Shown here piece after piece: positions 62,002 through 64,000 of a stretch of DNA of 64,000 nucleotides (within the stretch, counting starts at the first letter, position 1; every line of letters starts with the position of its first letter). The notes under the pieces were generated by a model. That model saw nothing but the letters and a program-made list of their open reading frames with translations, did no database searches and had not been told where the DNA came from. Both the position numbers and the translations under genes were made by a program. Location: NCBI RefSeq assembly GCF_016735595.1, contig NZ_JAERRB010000001.1:372001-436000 (forward strand). The letters are read 5' to 3'. Source of the DNA: Chryseolinea lacunae. GTDB lineage: Bacteria > Bacteroidota > Bacteroidia > Cytophagales > Cyclobacteriaceae.

Positions 62002-62586
62002 TTGAAACACTTCTCCTTCAACCCCGGCAAGCTGATACTGCTACTGGCCGCATGTTATTTTATACTGAAAATCGCGACGTCCTATCTCTACAACAATAGC
62101 CAGACCGAGCTGACCGAGCTTGGGCAATCGCTCGCCATTGTAGACCACCAGGTGGACTCCCTCAAAACCATTCGCAACAAAATCGAACTATACGATTCGC
62201 TACGGCATTTGAAACCCCAGGGCAACCTCGACAACCCCTACGAATTGAGCGAGGACACAAAAACAATGTTACGCACGGGTTCGCTGGACAAGGAGCAGAT
62301 GGCGTTGGCCGTAGACTCGCTCGGGCGCAGCATTGCCTTCCGCGAGCATGCTTTCGATTCGACCTCGCCCGACTACAGCTTTGCCTTCAGGCAGCGATTG
62401 GATAGCCTCTATGTAAAGCTGAACATGTCGCTCATCAAAAATCTGGAGCAACAAAAAGCAATTTCAGAAAATGGAATCTTTTTGCTTGACGCATTCGAGT
62501 TGCTGGCAAAGATCCTGTTCGGACTGGCCATCGTTGTGCTGGTGGTGTGGGCTGTGAAGACAAGCTTTGGAACGAGGCCGCAGTGA
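62002..62586 (+). CDS. Hypothetical protein with two membrane helices
   Basis: A 194-residue protein. One helix near the N-terminus (LILLLAACYFILKIATSYL), a long charged helical central part with coiled-coil character and a second helix near the C-terminus (ELLAKILFGLAIVVLVVWAV). The start is a TTG at 62002; the frame is closed by the previous gene's stop upstream and the next ATG would remove the first helix. It follows the TPR membrane protein by 24 bases and is probably the third gene of the ATPase operon. Confidence 0.7.
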   Translation: MKHFSFNPGKLILLLAACYFILKIATSYLYNNSQTELTELGQSLAIVDHQVDSLKTIRNKIELYDSLRHLKPQGNLDNPYELSEDTKTMLRTGSLDKEQMALAVDSLGRSIAFREHAFDSTSPDYSFAFRQRLDSLYVKLNMSLIKNLEQQKAISENGIFLLDAFELLAKILFGLAIVVLVVWAVKTSFGTRPQ

Positions 62587-62599
62587 TTGTGGAATGCGT

Positions 62600-63160
62600 T
62601 TACTTTCTGCAATAGCCGTCCGATTTCTCGACGGGATATTTTTTATCGAGATCTATATTGTTGAAGGGATTTTCTTTTCCCCAGGAGAACAGTTTTTCGA
62701 AGAGCGGAAGCAGCTTATTGGTTTTTATCTTCTCGAGGAAGTACACTTCATGTTCCTTTTCCTTGATGCCCATGTCGTATAGCAACTGGTCGTGCGTGTG
62801 GATGCCCACCTGGTTGAAAAACTGTTTCATCCGAAAATATTCACACACGTTGCCGCTTTCCAGCCGGCCAGCAAAATAGAACGGCATAAACCATCCGATC
62901 ACATAGCAGCTTGCGGATATAATCTTTCCGATCACGTGAAAACGAAACTCATAGCGCTTTGAAACGGGAATGTTGTATTGCTGCATGATGCTGAGCACTT
63001 CCTTCCGGTGGTTCCATTCGTCAATCTCGATCTGGTGGATCTCCTTTTTCTGATTGGCATCCTTCACCGAGCCGGCATGTCCCTGATAGGCAAATGCGGC
63101 GGCCTTTTCGGCGGAGTAAGCTTTTTTCAATAGATCAACAAGTTCGGCCTGAAGCTGCAT
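62600..63160 (-). CDS. COQ7-like ferritin-type di-iron protein
   Basis: A 186-residue four-helix protein with carboxylate/histidine iron ligands: Glu in SAEKAAAFAYQGH, ExxH in EIDEWNHRKEV, Glu in GNVCEYFRMKQF and ExxH in IKEKEHEVYFLE. This matches the demethoxyubiquinone hydroxylase (COQ7) family. Bacteroidota normally use menaquinone, so hydroxylation of a ubiquinone precursor is unlikely and another oxidation is implied. A moderately hydrophobic stretch (KIISASCYVIGWFMPFYF) suggests membrane contact. It converges on the hypothetical membrane protein with 13 bases between stops. Confidence 0.82.
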   Translation of the reverse strand: MQLQAELVDLLKKAYSAEKAAAFAYQGHAGSVKDANQKKEIHQIEIDEWNHRKEVLSIMQQYNIPVSKRYEFRFHVIGKIISASCYVIGWFMPFYFAGRLESGNVCEYFRMKQFFNQVGIHTHDQLLYDMGIKEKEHEVYFLEKIKTNKLLPLFEKLFSWGKENPFNNIDLDKKYPVEKSDGYCRK

Positions 63161-63365
63161 GGCTATCGTATGTTAAAGGGTACGGCCATAAAGGTAATCC
63201 GGCAATTGATATGAACCATGCGTTTTTGTTATGAGAGGGGCTGTTTTCCCAGCTACGGGCCACCATCCAACCTGTGGCCATCCCAGGCCTGCAAAATTCC
63301 TTTGCTCGCGTTTACCTTTTTGCCGCTATCCCCATCCATACACGCAAAAACGTTACGCCAACCCT

Positions 63366-64000
63366 ATGCGCAAAGCTCTACTCTCGCTCCTGCTCGTTTT
63401 CTCGATCGCTGTTACCCACGCCCAAAAGCAATTCTGGGGCACCACCAGTTCGGGAGGCGCCCACCAAAACGGCTTCATCTTCAAGACCGACTCCATTGGC
63501 AACAACCTGGAAATCATTCATAGTTTCGAAAGCGCCGTAGATGGCGAGAACATTGGCGCGCTGCTGCTGGCCAGCAACAACAAGCTCTACGGTCTTGCCG
63601 CCTCAGGCGGACGGCCCGGTGCTGGCGCATTTGGAGGCGGAACCTTTTTTGAGTATGACCTCGACACTGATCGCTTTCGCGTGGTGGCGCGCTTTGGTCC
63701 CGACAACACAAACTTCCCCAACGTTTTCACGCCGCGTGCCGAAGGGGTTCCAGGCCTCACCGAAGTTTCGCCGGGCTTGCTCTACGGCTTGTTGCAGCAA
63801 GGGCAGTATGTGTTTTCATATAACATCAACACCGGCGTGTTTGGCCATCCTTTCGATTTGCCGCTCTATCAGGGAGGCACCACCAACAGCACGCTTCACA
63901 ACCGCCTCGCCGAAGCGTTCTATAAAGCCGCCGATGGAAATCTGTATGCCGCAAGCCCCACCAACTCAAGCTGTCCTATTCCTAACCCGAACATGGGGTC
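63366..64000 (+). CDS. Exported repeat protein, 3' end beyond the window
   Basis: The first 211 codons are present. A signal peptide (about 1-20, ending THAQK) is followed by repeats with the pattern FWGTTSSGGAHQNGFIFK and LYGLAASGG, like the Gly-rich YGTTxxGGxxxxGxxF units of beta-propeller-type secreted proteins. It is probably a large cell-surface or secreted protein, and many relatives end in a T9SS sorting domain; the end is not visible here. The ATG at 63366 opens the signal peptide. Confidence 0.8.
   Translation, partial: MRKALLSLLLVFSIAVTHAQKQFWGTTSSGGAHQNGFIFKTDSIGNNLEIIHSFESAVDGENIGALLLASNNKLYGLAASGGRPGAGAFGGGTFFEYDLDTDRFRVVARFGPDNTNFPNVFTPRAEGVPGLTEVSPGLLYGLLQQGQYVFSYNINTGVFGHPFDLPLYQGGTTNSTLHNRLAEAFYKAADGNLYAASPTNSSCPIPNPNMG

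Overview
The window looks like a chromosomal segment of a mid-GC member of Bacteroidota, probably Cytophagales (a Chryseolinea- or Ohtaekwangia-like organism; this placement is inference). Supporting signs are a SusC/SusD pair, a C-terminal type IX secretion sorting domain, many lipoproteins with Bacteroidota-type signal peptides, NUDIX/winged-helix regulators, TPR-bearing sensor kinases and the near absence of Shine-Dalgarno sequences. No rRNA, tRNA or CRISPR array was seen.

1-4.3 kb: Xaa-Pro aminopeptidase, a proton-coupled oligopeptide transporter and a NUDIX-type regulator. 4.3-22.8 kb: a large, mostly minus-strand sugar locus. From its promoter end it encodes a NUDIX/wHTH regulator, a ThuA-GH9 fusion, a stand-alone ThuA protein, a complete mannose-family phosphotransferase system (EIIA, EIIB, fused EIIC-EIID, EI, HPr), a NagB-type deaminase, a GH20 hexosaminidase and a SusC/SusD uptake pair. 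A copper amine oxidase lipoprotein is divergent from the regulator across two palindromic operator candidates. The likely logic is outer-membrane capture of an amino-sugar oligosaccharide, periplasmic trimming, PTS uptake with phosphorylation, and deamination to a glycolytic intermediate. A full sugar PTS is uncommon in this phylum.

22.8-35.4 kb: a zeta-toxin-like pair, a secreted T9SS cargo protein, a decayed acyl-CoA synthetase fragment, several envelope proteins, a transglutaminase-like protein, an IPT/TIG lipoprotein and a TPR histidine kinase. 35.4-44.1 kb: a run of exported proteins (carbonic anhydrase, alginate-export-like porin, YtcJ-type amidohydrolase, metallo-beta-lactamase-fold protein, two alpha/beta hydrolases) led by an AraC regulator, plus a cytoplasmic alpha/beta hydrolase. 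44.2-51.2 kb: a sigma-54 response regulator with two tandem paralogous TPR/HisKA_2 kinases; near-identical palindromes lie at both ends of the unit formed by the regulator and the nearer kinase.

51.4-59.0 kb: an accessory region. It holds a YD-repeat lipoprotein, an AT-rich module (P-loop ATPase, a gene resembling the LPO_1073/Vpar_1526 family, and a small membrane protein that shares a short motif with it), a perfect 16-bp inverted repeat, a 21-bp minisatellite, an XRE regulator and a Panacea-domain antitoxin with a candidate toxin. 59.4-64 kb: a TPR-AAA ATPase operon, a COQ7-like di-iron protein and the start of a repeat protein cut by the window edge. The best candidates for an undescribed system are the 53.0-55.8 kb module and the Panacea pair.
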